Assembly: GCA_006503535.1 (NCBI GenBank)
Contig: QYRS01000003.1
Location: 4,464,001-4,528,000, forward strand
Reading direction: 5' to 3'
From: Arthrinium phaeospermum
Taxonomy: Eukaryota; Ascomycota; Sordariomycetes; Amphisphaeriales; Apiosporaceae
Length of the DNA: 64,000 nt
The notes under the pieces are model-generated. The model saw nothing but the letters and a program-made list of their open reading frames with translations, searched no databases and was not told the origin of the DNA. Positions 1-12,606 of this stretch are shown here, in pieces. How positions within the stretch are numbered: the first letter of the stretch is position 1; each line of letters starts with the position of its first letter. Position numbers and translations under genes: made by a program.

Positions 1-1466
1 TCCGGGTCGAAAATGGATGCATCCTCTCCAATTCCAGGGAAGGGGATTTTGGGAAACAGCCGTTTGATGGCTTGAGCAGAAAAAGGCAACTCCTAACCAT
101 GTGTTGTTAGCAGGAACATTGGGTTAATCACATGGTAAAGTAGTGGTGGGAATGCTGATATTACCTTGTCACTGTGAATGGAGTCCTTCTTGCCGAGTCT
201 CTTGTTGCTGTCAGCATCGTAGTAGTGTCTCATCAGCCGACGGAGAATGGCATCAACGGTCCAGGGCAAGAGATAGGCGTTTTGAACTAGAGCCTGGAGC
301 TGGTACAGGATATCGAAAGGCAGCACCTTTGCCCAAACGTCAGTTGGATTGAAAAAACGTTGTCGAAAGTCATGGTATAGTTAACTCACCGTTGAACACT
401 CCGAGACAAGAGCTTTAAATCTTTTAATGCCATGAGCGATGCTCTGATCTGCATAGGTAGTCGGGACGTGATTTTGATGACCAATGGAGAACAGCTCACT
501 GGTCTTCAGAGCCTCGATCTTCTCATAAAACTCCACGGGTGAAACTGAGATGCGGTAGACAAGACACTGTCCGATTGATTGGCCGTGGTCAGCACTTCCT
601 CCGGGGACCTTTGTCAACCGATCTCTGCTAGGCCGTTGAGGGCCCTTTTGAATCAAGAGGTTCGCCATGGCAGCCTCGAGAGGACCAAGTTGGCGCTCTC
701 CAAAGATCCGAGGAGCCTCCCAGAGGGTCAAAGTGAGCGCGGTGGGCGTCGAGGATGTAACCACGTTCACAATGATGCGGTACGGGATCTCGAGTCGAAT
801 GGAGGTTCCTCCACACGAGCTATCAGTGAATGTCACCGTGAGCTGGTACTTGGAGAAGTTTGCCACTCCCTGCTGCGTTTGCCAGTTGACCTCGGGTACG
901 TATACGAGCTCGCCTGATTGATATGTGTAGTAGCCGCAGGAAAGTCCAGCATTGGTCGTCTCGGGCAACGCAAATGTGACCTTCATGCTTTTGGGCTGCT
1001 CATATGGCTGCCTAAGTAAAAACGTCAGATATTCGGAGTTCATCAAAACCTCAAGAAACTCCGGCCAAACATGTTCAACTTACTGGTCAGATTTCTTTCG
1101 GCGGTCTTCTTCGGCCTTCTTGCGACGATCGTTGGCGCCTTTCTGCATAGCCTTCAGGTGGAATTGGTCGGGCTGCTGACGGCCTCTGTGACAGAAGATT
1201 CGCTCGTTGAACATGTACAAACGGGCTTTCTGCTTCGTCTTCCCGTTGCGGCCGATTTGGCCGGGCATGTCGAGAGCACCATGCTCGGCCAAGAATGTCT
1301 CGCCATCTAGGGCATGTAGGAAGGTGATGATTCCGGTCTTGGTCTTGCGATGCTTGTTGCAGGCCCAGTCTTGGAAGATGCCAATCGCGGCCAACTTGGA
1401 GGAGAGTTGCGTCTTCAGAGCCTTGTCGGAAATCTCCTGTGGGAGGTTGGATAGGAAGACATCCAT
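1..1466 (-). CDS. RNA-dependent RNA polymerase, N-terminal part (truncated by window edge)
   Basis: Fungal RdRP of the RNAi pathway (QDE-1/Rdp1 superfamily), which makes double-stranded RNA from single-stranded templates for Dicer. About 420 N-terminal residues are visible; the catalytic core with its DbDGD motif lies outside the window. Exons on the minus strand: 1466-1084, 1011-390, 326-165 and 92-1, with introns 1083-1012 (GTAAGT), 389-327 (GTGAGT) and 164-93 (GTAATA). All phases agree. The start was set at 1466 because the product then opens MDVFLSNLP, an RRM-like beginning common in fungal RdRPs; an open frame continues upstream to 1739 without family resemblance. Family features are an LWEAPRIFG segment in exon 2 and LPFDILYQLQALVQNAYLLP in exon 3, which matches the conserved region before the catalytic domain. 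The family assignment is good; which fungal paralogue it is cannot be decided from this part. Confidence 0.85.
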
Positions 1467-2975
1467 GATGACGTCCAGGATCACGACCAGATGTTGATGT
1501 GCATCACTTGGAAAGCAGACGTAGATGCCTGCCTCGGGTTTGGGGCCGCGGTAGAATGGGCAAAGGAAGTTGCAAGGAAAGGGAAGTTGCAAGTGTGTGT
1601 GGTCAAACTGCAAGTGGTCGATGCAATCAATTCCGATGCAAGGGAATCGAATGACTGGCCTGATTGTCGTACTTGGAGATAGGCACGTACGCGCAGATTG
1701 GAAAAGCAGAAACAGTCTCGTTGAAGCAGACGTTTCCACCCCAGATAAAATTATTGAATCTTCATTGCACCTCCATTACACTGATTGTGCTCTGATTGCA
1801 GATGATATTGAGGTGCCAAGTATGTGAGGCTGCAGAACGCAATTTGTGGTGGGGTAACGCCGTGGAAGCCTCTGAAGCAGCTGCAAGCCCCACCACCACA
1901 GCATCGAGCCACTAACAGTCCACTAACAGAACCAACCGCCAAATTGCCCGCATGCAAGTCGCCAGGCATCTTATGTCATCGTACTCTACATAATCCGGAT
2001 GAAGCTGCTCAGGGCATCACTCGTCAATATCACACACTTCCTTTTCTCTCATCTGAGAAAAATAAGTGTCTTCTCAATATAAAAACACAATGTGGCAATA
2101 GCTCTGAATGAAATTGTTTCAAAACCAAGGAAGGCAGCCACAGCTGTTTCCCTCCTTGCTTTACGTGGTCGAGACGCTTCAACGTCCTCCGCAGTCATAT
2201 TTGAGCACATCTGGAAACAAGCTGAAAAGGAACATTGGCCACTATCTACTGCCAAGAAATATCAAATTCGACATGTCAGCTAGAATAGTTTTATACAATT
2301 GCTCAGATCCTGAGTTCTTATGGGCTAATAGGACAATTAGATACCATAATAACAGCTGAGCCATTTCAAAATCCTGCTTTCAAGACGACAGCGAGGCTCT
2401 AAATCGGGTTTCCGGGAGTTAGCTGCATAGAGAAGGAGTATTGAAAAGAACTGCGTGGGTATGGTTATTACTTATCATTATTGATGTCTTCAACGTATGC
2501 CATGCTAACACACGACTCTACATCACGGCTCTTAGACGCATTCCTGCCGTGAATGTAGAGTTAAAAACGACCTTATTATACTACTATATACTCAAGCATC
2601 ACAAGGACGCTTGGGATGAAGGAACGGTCACCGGAAAGACCAGCTCCAGGCGGAGTGACCTCGATTTACAGGCCTGAGTAACACCTTCCCACCCGAAGAC
2701 AAGCCGCCGTTGATTGACCATCTATGAAACCGAGTTGCTATCCTCCAGGTCTGCTCCGATGGTAACTTTGGCACTTAATAATTACTAAATTAGATATGAA
2801 GAGTATGTATTCAGAAGAAGATTATATTCAACGGCAAGAACCCTCGTTGTTCTTGTTCAACCCGCCAGCAATTTGATCAATACATCAAAATCAATGTCCA
2901 TCATTGAATACTTCCTTGGCTACTTACTCAAATCGTATTCAACTTCGTAGCTGCTGCATTCACTTTACCAACGCA
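1467..2975. other. Intergenic region between divergent RdRP and subtilase genes
   Basis: No convincing gene was seen. The 2050-2950 part is AT-rich. A frame at 2441-2677 has a hydrophobic beginning but no ATG. The stretch should hold the divergent promoters of the two flanking genes. Confidence 0.5.
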
Positions 2976-2983
2976 TTTATAAG
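2976..2983 (+). promoter_or_regulatory. TATA-box candidate of the subtilase gene
   Basis: TTTATAAG lies about 138 bp before the ATG at 3121 and is followed by a CT-rich stretch (2993-3060), the usual arrangement in fungal promoters with a pyrimidine-rich start region. Confidence 0.45.
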
Positions 2984-3120
2984 CAGGCCACATCTCCTCT
3001 TACTCCGACTCTTCGTTTTTCTCTCACAACAAACCCTCTGACCACACCCTACCCAAGTGGCATCCTCATCAACACATCTCATACGCACACTCCCGATTCT
3101 CAATCATCACCTGCATCACG

Positions 3121-6100
3121 ATGCAGCTTTCCCACCACGCGTGGGTATGGCTCCTAGGCTTGCTCATGATGAGCGCCCTGGGAGCCTCCGACATCACTAA
3201 TACGTCTTCTCTTGCTGACAACACCTTCGCTTCAACAATTGATATCGCCACTGATACGCTTGTCTGGACTGAGAAGGTCATTGTCACCTATGTCCGAGGA
3301 ACTCCGACTAGTTACACTATCGAGGTCCACGAATCCGTGACTGATGTCTGGCCCGACCCCACGTTGCCATTTGATACATCAACCGCACCTGGGTCATCGT
3401 CTGGTTTCGTTACACCGACCGAGTCTGAATCTGGCACTGGCGTTTTGACTTCAACAAGTCGAAAGACAAGTGGTACCATGAAGCCGACCCAGTCAAGTGC
3501 TACCTTGTCAAAGTCCTCTGGTCTCGTCTCAACACAGACGAGTAACCCTTCAGCAACAACAGCAGATAACACATCTTCCATGGTCTCGATGACTATCTCT
3601 TCTACTGGGCGTATTTCATACTCGACACATTCGGGATCATCCACGTCAGTCTCTTCACACTCAGAGACAAAGTCGGGTTCTGGCTTGACAATCTCCAGCG
3701 ACTCGACATCAGTGAAGACACAGAGCATCTCTCTCACAGACACAATGACGACTACTAAGCGACCGAGCTCATCCCAGTCTAAAGCCCAGTCCTCAACCAT
3801 CCTGCAGAGTTCTAGCACACCATCAGGAACTACCACAAGCAGTACTTCCACGGGCGGGACGACAGACGCAACATTGTCAAGCTCATCCCGACTCGCTACT
3901 AGAACTGTCTCTGGCTTGACGGGTTCTGGTACCTCGAGTATGTCTGCTAGCTCTTCGGTAACCACAAAACATACTGGTACATCTTCCACAAGCTCTATAG
4001 CCACACATTCTACAGGCTCAGGCGGAACCGATTCCACAGGTAGCATAACAGACAAGACGTTGTCCAGCTCGTCGCACTCCGTCACACAACACATGACGGG
4101 CCCAACGAGCTCTAGCGACTCATCTCAGACGACAGAGAAGGCCACGTCTTCGATGACCAAATCGCATGCAACTCCCTCTAGTTCATCAAAGTCCGCTCCG
4201 CACTCTGGAACTAGCCATACACACTCTGTTAGCTCTTCAGCTGGTCAAACGAAGAGTATTCCCCCCACAAGCTCAGTGAGCACACTGTCCACTGGCACTA
4301 CGTCCACTGGCGCTACGACTAATAAATCGCTGTCAAGCTTTTCTCAGTCCGCTACACAACCTTTCTCCAGCCTGTCAAACACTGCTGCCTCTTCAGCAAT
4401 CGCAACACATAGCAAAGCTCCGACCGGCTCTAGTTCTACCTCTTTCACCGGTAGCACAAGTAGTAGCACAACGAAAAGTACACAATCAAGCTCGAGCCGA
4501 CCTGTTCCTGTTACACAGCCTACCCCCGGCCTGACAACAACAAGTGCCCCGCGTTCCGGTACTAGCTCCTCGTTGACCACATCCAGCGCAGCTCCGCAAG
4601 CTACACAACCTGCCCATCCTCCTTCGACCAGTAGTCGTCTCTCCAGTAGACACAGCCAGACTATGTCAACCGTTGCACATACTACCGCCCCGCCAGCTCC
4701 AGTTGGTAGTAATGGAGGTTCGAACCCCACAGCTCCACCTGTACCTGGAGGCGGCGGAGGCGGCGGAGGAGGCGGCGGTGGAGGCGGCGGCGGTGATGGT
4801 GGTGGAGGAGGCGGCGGCGGCGGCGGCGGCGGCGGTGGTGGTGGTGGTGGCGGCGGCGGCGGAGGAGGTGGTGGAGGCGGCGGAGGCGGCGGAGGCGGCG
4901 GAGGTAACGGCGGTGGTGGTGATGGCGGCGATGATGGCAACGAGTCTAAACCGACTGACAACAAGCCCTCAACCGAGAATGAACCGTCCAAAACAACCGA
5001 AGAGACCAGCAAAGAGACGGATGAGTCATCTAAGACGTCTGAGCAACAATCCAGTACTTCGGCCGAGTCTTCTACCGAAACATCGACCTCTTCGGCCACC
5101 TCGTCTGCAACAACATCCTCATCAGCAACCTCTTCATCGGCCACTTCATCTTCAGCATCTTCTTCATCGTCATCGTCGTCCTCATCTTCCTCGTCGTCAG
5201 CTCAACCCACGGCGACTGCATGCCCCGGCCTTTCGATGTTCTCCGAGATCACCGTCACGATCGAGGGAAATGACTACTACGTGCCAGCCGAAGGTAGTCC
5301 CCTGAATCTCATGCTAAGCGATGGCACCGAGATTGTCCTTTCGCCCAGCAAGATCCAGATCGGCGGCGCCTCGGGCAGCGTTCCCAGCGAGCCGCCCTCT
5401 TTGCCCAGCCCTACCCTGATCGGCACCACCATGGTAACCTTCAAGGAGCGAGCGCTTGACATCCCGACTTTGTCGCCGCCGGATTCATCCGCCGGTCGGG
5501 CCTTTGCGAAGAAGGTGGCCCAGGACTACATCACCGCTTGCAATGAGACCAACAACCCCGCTGCCGCGTTTCTAAGCTCCGTCATCGACTTCTTCGCCCG
5601 TTACGACGCGCCCAACACCACCGAAGCCGCGAAGTTGCTGGGTACCGAGGCCGCAGCTCTGGCAAACGTGTCGTCATCGGCTCAGAAGGCTCTAACCATC
5701 TTTGATGATTCTCGCATAAATGCTTGGGACGGTTTCCTGTTCGGTGCCAAACTTTACAACATGTCCGACGTGAGCAACACCGGCGTCGCTAGAAGGCAAG
5801 CGCAGTCAGCAAAGACATACGTCCAGGTCGCATTCTCTGGGCTCCCCGGTATCGACGACCTGTGTCAGCGTGTCTCTTGGAGAATGGAAAGTTTCTTGAA
5901 CCTCGCCCGGTTCTTGTCGAACGCGCAGGCCAAACAGGCAACCCTCGTGCCATTCCTCCGCAAGTACCGGTCCCAGCTCATGGCCACTATGCCCGATGGG
6001 AGCTCGGGACTCAAGTCTGGCGGAGGAGCCCTGGTCTACGGTGCAGCAGCATTCGACATGGTTTCCCGGGTCCAGTTGAGTACAAAGAGCATCCTGTTCG

Positions 6101-9100
6101 GCTCCAGGAGTTGGGACATGTCGATCAGTGATCTTCCTCTCTGGTACTATCGCTCGATGACAGGGTTCCTGGACCAGAAGCAAGGAGACGAGGTCGGTAT
6201 CACTGAGTACAACGCTTATATCCTGGACTTTGGATACGTTTTCGACATGGACTTGATTCCTGCTTATTCTTTACAGCGAGCCCTCATGGTCAGCGGGAGG
6301 GTGGCATGGTTCGTTCGCTTTCTTACTCTGAATGTCGAAGAGCAGGGCTGGGATGATCAATCAGCATTCTTCGACGATGCAGCCAACAGCACGTACGAAC
6401 TACTCGAGGACGACCATATCAGCAACACTTTGTTTTATCATGCCAAGAACAAGCGAGAGATGCAATATATTCCCCTGCCCCCCGCATGGCCCCATCAACG
6501 CCTCCTCTCAGCCAAGTCCACAGACCAGCAGCCACTCAATGACCAACCGTACGCGCGAGACTCGGCGCTCGGCGAAGGCATCACCGTCTTCATATTGGAC
6601 TCCGGGTTCGGCATCGAAGGCGCCAACGCGGCGGAGCTCCGGATCGACCCGTCCAACCTCAAGGACACCACGTACGTCGTGCCCAACCAGCTCATCCTCA
6701 GAGACGCCGCGTCCAAGTCCAAATGGGTCCCCGAGAAGATGGACGACCCCGTCGTGGGGACCGGACAGACCTTGCACCCGGAGACCATGCGCGACAACCA
6801 GGGCCACGGTACCGAGGTGGCGTCCGTGGCCATCGGCACCACGTACGGCATCGCCTCGCGCGCGAACCCCTTCCTGATCAAGATGGCGTCCATGTACCAG
6901 AAGAACGACGGCAAGTACGCCATGCAGTCGTACACCTTCGAGGCGGTCCGAGACGCGATGCGGCGCGTGTCCCACATTGCCAAGAAGCGCAACCTGCAGG
7001 GCAAAGCCGTGGTCAACCTTTCCATCAGCGTGAGCCTCGACAGCTGCGCGTCCGTCGAGGGTAAGTGGGAGAAATACCAGGCATTGTTCGAGCGATATGT
7101 GCACGAGTGGGCTCAGATGGGCATCCCGACCGTAATCACAGCGGGAAACACGGGCTACAAACCGCCCAATGCACAAGGTGTAGCTCCGCCTGTCAAGTTC
7201 ATGGGAGAACGAATGCCGCCTGCACTCGGAACCCCCGACAATACGCTAATTACAGTTGGCTCGGTCCATCCTAGCGGTAGATACTATCGTGGAACCAGCC
7301 CTGAAGGCGCGGGATCGAATCCCAACGGCCTCACTGGGTCTATAACTGTGGTAAGTCTTGCAATCTGTGCTGGATACTCGCCATTCCGTTAACCATTGGC
7401 TAATAACATTTTCACTACAGTGGGCCCAAGGTGTGGTAGTGGACTCCCTGAGACCTAATGGCCAGAAGCAATTCGCAAGCGGTACTTCATTCGCGTCTCC
7501 GGCTGTGGTAAGTGATACCTTTTCTGCGCGTATCGTTTTGGAAGAAGATGTTCACACGTCAATAGGCTGGACTTATCGCAAACTTCATGTCCGAATACCC
7601 CGACCAGTTCCAGTGGAAAAAGGGCTATACACCAGAAGACGGGGTCCAGCTCGTCAAAGAGATCAAAGCCTATCTGGTATATCTGGCATACGAGCGCCAC
7701 CCGCGAGAAGACCAGGTGCCCAGTGACCCTCTACCTTACCCGCTCCCTAACCACTTCAAGGTCGCCTACAACGGGGCATGGGGACTTCAAGTCCGTAAGT
7801 CGTACCAGATGCAATTCCGTTGCGAATCACTCCAGCTGACGAATTATAGCGTGTGGTTCTCAGTCGGGGCCTGGCTCCCGGTCACGTAGACTTGCCAAAT
7901 TGCGATCCCGACAAGACGCCGGAAACGGAACTTCCTCTGATGACCCTGATACCGAAGCTGACGACCCCTCCTATCAATGTCCCATTCCTACGAGAAGCTT
8001 CACGACTAGCTACAGCAGTAGTAGCCTGAGCTCATCGGGCACGGCCAGCAGATCCCGCTCGCACACCGGCTCAACTTCTTCGAGCTTGACATCTAGAAGT
8101 TCATCCAGGACATCACCGACGTCCTCATCGTCGTCATTGCGGACAAGGTCCACGAGATCTGGCACATCCTCAACCAGTGCGACTAGCGACACCTTCGTCC
8201 CGGGTACTATATCGGCTTCTGCCACCTCGTCGAGCTCTAGTTTGCACTTTGCCCATCCTGGCAGCAGCCATATGCACCCCACGCCGTCGTCCACTAACAA
8301 ATCAGGTTCATCGACTGGAACATCGAGCTCTAGTTTGCACTTTGCCCATCCTGGCAGCAGTCATATGCATCCCACGCCGTCGTCCACCAGCAAATCCGGT
8401 TCGTCGAGTGGAACCTCGAGCGGTGCGTTGACCACTTCTTCAGACTCCAGCTTCTTGAAATCGGCTTTCACAATCGCCTCGCCCCATATGTCGTCCACGA
8501 AGCATAACTCTTCGGCCCATTTGACCCACTCAGCATCGTCGAGTGGCCGCACCACCACGACATCGAACAGTATCTCGTTCTGGACCACCATCTGGATGGA
8601 AACCCCGACACCATCCCCAACCACCCCGCATTCGCCCGCCCACAGCGCGACCACCATGCCCAACAGCGCCTGCGTGAACGAGTCCAAATGCGACCAGTGC
8701 ATCGACGGGTTCCAGCTCACGTGCCGCCCGAACCCGTACGCCGCCAACAGCAACATCACCACCATCTGCCAGTGCGAGTGGCAGTCCGGGTGCGCCAGCG
8801 GCCTCCGCTACGGCGACTGCGCGACGCTGGACTGCGGCCGCCAGGACCGCAAGAGCTTCCACTGCGACACCGACCTCAACCCCGGCATGTACCCGGACGG
8901 TCTCTGCCACTGCCGCGACGCGCCCTGCCGGGTGGACAAGTGTCCCGAGATGGACTGCGGCGGGCCGAACTACCAGGCCGTGTGCGACCCCAACGAGGAA
9001 GAGTAAGTCTCTTTCTATTTCTTTCTGCCTTCTCTGAACCACCCCTCCTCTCTCCTGTTGGCCTGAACATTGTGTATTGACCTTTCTGGACCCAGTTCGT

Positions 9101-9270
9101 GCATATGCGCCAAGATCGACTGCTATAATAAGCCCGACCCGAATCAGTGGTGCGAGGACAACTACCGGTGGTGCCCCGATGGCACCGACGCGCGGTGCTA
9201 CGTGGATCCGCACAACGAGGTTGACCAATGGTGTGAATGCAACAACCCCTGGACTGCCAGGTTCTGGTAA
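3121..9270 (+). CDS. Giant secreted modular subtilisin-like (S8) protease
   Basis: Predicted protein of 1957 aa in five exons: 3121-7350, 7421-7507, 7566-7794, 7850-9002 and 9096-9270; every intron has GTAAGT and phases agree. Order of regions: signal peptide (1 to about 22), Ser/Thr-rich stalk (about 80-540), poly-glycine block (543-600), acidic and poly-Ser linker (to about 697), an unrecognised conserved-looking region (about 700-1110), subtilase domain (about 1145-1450), a second Ser/Thr-rich stalk and a Cys-rich C-terminus (about 1785-1957). Catalytic residues are complete: Asp1160 in FILDSGFG, His1229 in NQGHGTEVA, oxyanion Asn1343 in TAGNTG, Ser1433 in SGTSFASPA. The heavy O-glycosylation expected for the stalks suggests a wall-associated or secreted enzyme. 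No I9 inhibitor propeptide was recognised; the 700-1110 region may take that role. The protease assignment is firm; substrate and role are unknown. Confidence 0.9.
4747..4920 (+). repeat. GGN trinucleotide tract encoding poly-glycine
   Basis: 58 codons, nearly all GGC, GGT or GGA, are broken only by one Asp and one Asn codon. The mix of synonymous codons shows it is not a pure microsatellite. The opposite strand is open as poly-proline, which is a composition shadow and not a gene. Confidence 0.95.
8230..8415 (+). repeat. Two tandem 93-bp units inside the subtilase coding region
   Basis: Units 8230-8322 and 8323-8415 both begin TCGAGCTCTAGTTTGCAC and differ at only a few bases. 93 bp is 31 codons, so the duplication keeps the frame and repeats a Ser/His-rich block in the C-terminal stalk. 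The near identity suggests a recent duplication. Confidence 0.9.
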
Positions 9271-9897
9271 TCATGTCTAGTTGAACGCATAGTGATTGCT
9301 CCGACATAAGCATAATGAGAAATAATTGAGGAAAAGTATAACCCCGGCTACTGCAAGCATGTGATGTGATGGTACTTCCACGATACTAAAAGGAGGAGGA
9401 ACCTTGGATTCCCGATCAATAGAGAAACCATTGATCAACATGATCAGAAGGTTTTCCATGTGTCGATTGCTCGACTTGACGTGGAAAAAGAAGCAATCAC
9501 TACGTCACTGTCCCCCCCCCCCTTCCTTCAGGGGACCTACGGGGAAAGCTACTAGTTACTAGTGAAGGTGATTAGTATGAGCCGCAAATTATGGGGCATA
9601 CCGACATCACGGGCGTCATAGACTCGTCAATTGACAAGATAATGAAAACCCTGCGAAATGTTATATGAGCAGCGAGTGGTAGTAGATAATTATCTGCTGT
9701 TGTTCAATTCGGTCTTTGTTTCACTCACACTCAATCCGTTCAATCAGCTATCAAGTAATCCTTACCTAATCCGTCTGCTGCAAGGCGCCCCTTTGACTCT
9801 AAGAACACCACCACCACCTACCGACTAAGAATCATAAACCAGTTCACAGTGTCTACTAGGACCTTCTCATCCATTACGACGTACATCCGCAACCAAG
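9271..9897. other. Intergenic, no gene seen
   Basis: Contains a C-run at about 9512-9523 and two close ACTAGT palindromes near 9551. The last 150 bases are the probable promoter and leader of the small mitochondrial protein gene. Confidence 0.4.
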
Positions 9898-10274
9898 ATG
9901 TTCTCCAGATCAGCCGCTCTGCGCTCCAGCGTACGCGCCGCACGCATCAACCCCACCAGCATCTCGCAACGGTCCATGGGCGTGAGGCGCTACGCGACCG
10001 AGCCGGAGCCGACGCCGAAAGAGGGCGGAACCACCAAGAGCGGAGGCAACACAGCGTAAGTGTCGACTATCTCCCCACTCTACCAACAGCCCTCCGTGAG
10101 CGAGCCCACCCAGCTGACCAGAACAGGGTGATCATTGCCGGCGTCGTCGGAGTGAGTATCGCAGGAACGTATGCCTTCCTGATGGGGAACCCCCGCAAGG
10201 CTCAGGAAGTGGGCGGCAACTATCACCCGCAAGCCATATCCAAGGAGGAAAAGTTCAAGCAGCAGCGGGGATAG
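9898..10274 (+). CDS. Small mitochondrial membrane protein, function unknown
   Basis: 101 aa in two exons, 9898-10055 and 10127-10274 (intron GTAAGT ... CAG with a CTGAC branch site). Residues 1-32 are rich in Arg, Ser and Ala and lack acidic residues, then RRYATEPEP follows, which looks like a mitochondrial targeting peptide with its cleavage region. Residues 53-72 (VIIAGVVGVSIAGTYAFLMG) form one membrane span with small residues. The C-terminus is hydrophilic and lysine-rich. This fits a single-span inner-membrane protein, for example a small accessory subunit or assembly factor, but I do not recognise the family. The phase-2 intron fit and targeting signal make the gene itself likely. Confidence 0.75.
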
Positions 10275-12384
10275 ATCCAAAACCCCTTGTCTTCACCGTT
10301 GTTTACCATCAAGCAGACTTTTCGAGTCGTGGGCATTCGTATCGTGTCCTTGACAGTGCCATTTAGGGCCGCGCAATACATTCGTGTGGGTAGCGGCGGC
10401 GAGGCGAGCCGCTGAACCTAATTCTGATATGGAGCGCGGAGATGAGGCACAGAGCAGGCTGATGCACCACCGGCTATGCATAGTCACATAGAGAAAAGAA
10501 AATAATAAAAAACATTTGAACACCACTTCACGTATGATAGTCTCGCAGCTATAGCCCATGTTGGGTAGTTTGCATGTTGCATTGACTGGCGCATCGGGCA
10601 GGTGACATTAGGAACCAAAAGCGACACCTCCCGTACGTCTGGTGCTCCCGCCGCCAGTGCATCTCCAAGTGGCATCAGAATCCCGTAGACCCGGTCGGAG
10701 GCAGTGAATGGTATCCATCAAGGTCCGTGGGTGCTTGCTACAGCGCGCATGAAAGCAAGTCTCGTGTGGTACGATGCGGCGGACTGGCGGGTAGCTCAGC
10801 CCTAGGAACCAAACTTCGAGCAGGAAATCGTCAGACCACTCGTAGTATACCTGTATGTATGTAGGTACTGACTTGCCATGCAGGGCCAAGATGGGAAAAA
10901 GCACGAATGTGGCCCGTATTCCGGCATGCAAAAAAGAAGACGGACGCACTACGGAGAGAAAATGAGTTTGATGAGCATGGACGGCAATGCAGCTGGAAAC
11001 GGCCGCATGAAGGAGTTGTGTTGAGAAGGGAAGGATGGATGGATGGATCGAACCGAGGCCGTGCGTGGGGTGTTGGTCCCAGGCGATCGGGCAGAGATTC
11101 CGGATGGGTCGCAGGCATCAAACTGAAATCCGGTGGTCCAAGTCGGCGCTTGACCCGACACATATTCGCCTCAATCCGACTTCACCCTACCTAGTTCTGA
11201 CCTATCAGCATTGCCCAGGAGCACAAGCGGTTGCTTCTACTTTCTGGGTTTTGATAGTTTTACCTGGTTCGCTTGATAGAAGCGAGTCATGCAAAAGGGA
11301 CAGTGGCTGGCGTCCAGCATCTAGACTGGCCGTCAGAATGCATTGCTAACGGCAACACCACCCTTCCCAACCGAGGGGATAGTCGTTCTGAATCAGGAAA
11401 TCACTTCGTGCGATCGGCGGCGGGTGTAACTCTGAAGGACTTGAAGGTGACTAAGCCAATGCGACGACTCCTTTGGTGGTTGATGTTCACAGAGATGAAC
11501 CAGTCGCCAGTCGCGTGGGCTCCGACAATATCTCCAGATTAGGGAGCAGGCCCCATAGAGTGGCAGGTCTCACGGCAGCTGGGGGAGTTTGGGGGATTTG
11601 GGGGGTTAATTGGGGCTCTTTGCAGTGGGGCACCCTGTCGGGATTGCGGAAACAAGGACCTGAGCCAGAAATGCTAGGGGATCTCAAGTTGAAGGAACTA
11701 GAGGGGGTCGCCCCCCAAAAATAACAGGTCCATCGGCGGCCGACGGCGTTTAGGTTAAGCTGCTTCTATGGTCGTCGTCGGTCCAACTGCAGATACGACG
11801 ACAGCTTTCTGCTCTCTACGAAGTCCGCTCATATCGGCCCACACGCGAACTTATGTATGTGGGAAAACGATCTGCCGTGCATGCCATGACTTCGTCGGGC
11901 CAGTTTGGCTCTTTTGTGCGTCTTCTGTGTTGTCTACTTCCTACATGATTGCCAATACTCGGTTGGGGGGATAAATTGAGCCTCCCTTGGCAGCGACGAC
12001 AGGAACCAACCACCGTCGAGCTGCCCGCGGATTCATAAGACTTACTCATGATGATAAATGGAATACATGATCTGTAACGACTGACAGCCACCCCGTTCCA
12101 TCCCACCGGGATGCTGCTGGTGGCATCAGAGACAGAGACAGGACGGGAGATCGAAATCGCGATGCCCATCACTCAATTGCTGTCGCATTCTGACCGAGGC
12201 AACACTCGGCACACACATCATCAAAGCATCCAACGCAACCAACGACGGACAGCTACATCCATCCCCCAATTGCCAACTGCTCGGCTATATTCCGGCCGAC
12301 ACGACTGACATGCTAATCTGCGACTGGGGATGCTGCATGCCTCAATTCTGACCCCGGTCCGCATTCTTGGCACGTATCCAAGTC

Positions 12385-12606
12385 ATGCGTCTGCGGGGGA
12401 TTCTTTCCCTGGCCGCTGGCCTTGCCGCACTGCCGCCAAGCACGTGGTCAGCTTGTTTGCCTCCTAACCACGATGAGGACGGATCCGCGACTTGGCCCCC
12501 CGTGCTGGAGATAGATGTAGATAGCAGCGAGCTCGAGATAGGTGGGAGGGGCGGGATACTAAAGTTGGCAAAGGGGTCTAGTGAGTATCAGAAAGGCAGC
12601 ACATGA
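12385..12606 (+). CDS. Weak candidate small secreted protein
   Basis: A 73-codon frame starts with ATG and a signal-like stretch (MRLRGILSLAAGLAALPP, then STWSA-C), followed by a Pro/Asp-rich segment with no recognised domain. A GTGAGT donor at 12581 lies inside the frame, so a spliced product with a different 3' end is possible. It has a single mature cysteine and no homology I can name. The gene is speculative. Confidence 0.2.
   Translation: MRLRGILSLAAGLAALPPSTWSACLPPNHDEDGSATWPPVLEIDVDSSELEIGGRGGILKLAKGSSEYQKGST

Noticed and set aside
2441..2677. Frame with a hydrophobic beginning (AWVWLLLIII) resembling the start of the subtilase
   Set aside because: No ATG start, AT-rich, and the likeness to the subtilase signal peptide is only about a dozen bases.
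4344..5144. Long minus-strand frame with a poly-proline run
   Set aside because: It is the complement of the poly-glycine and Ser-rich coding sequence and has no coding features of its own.
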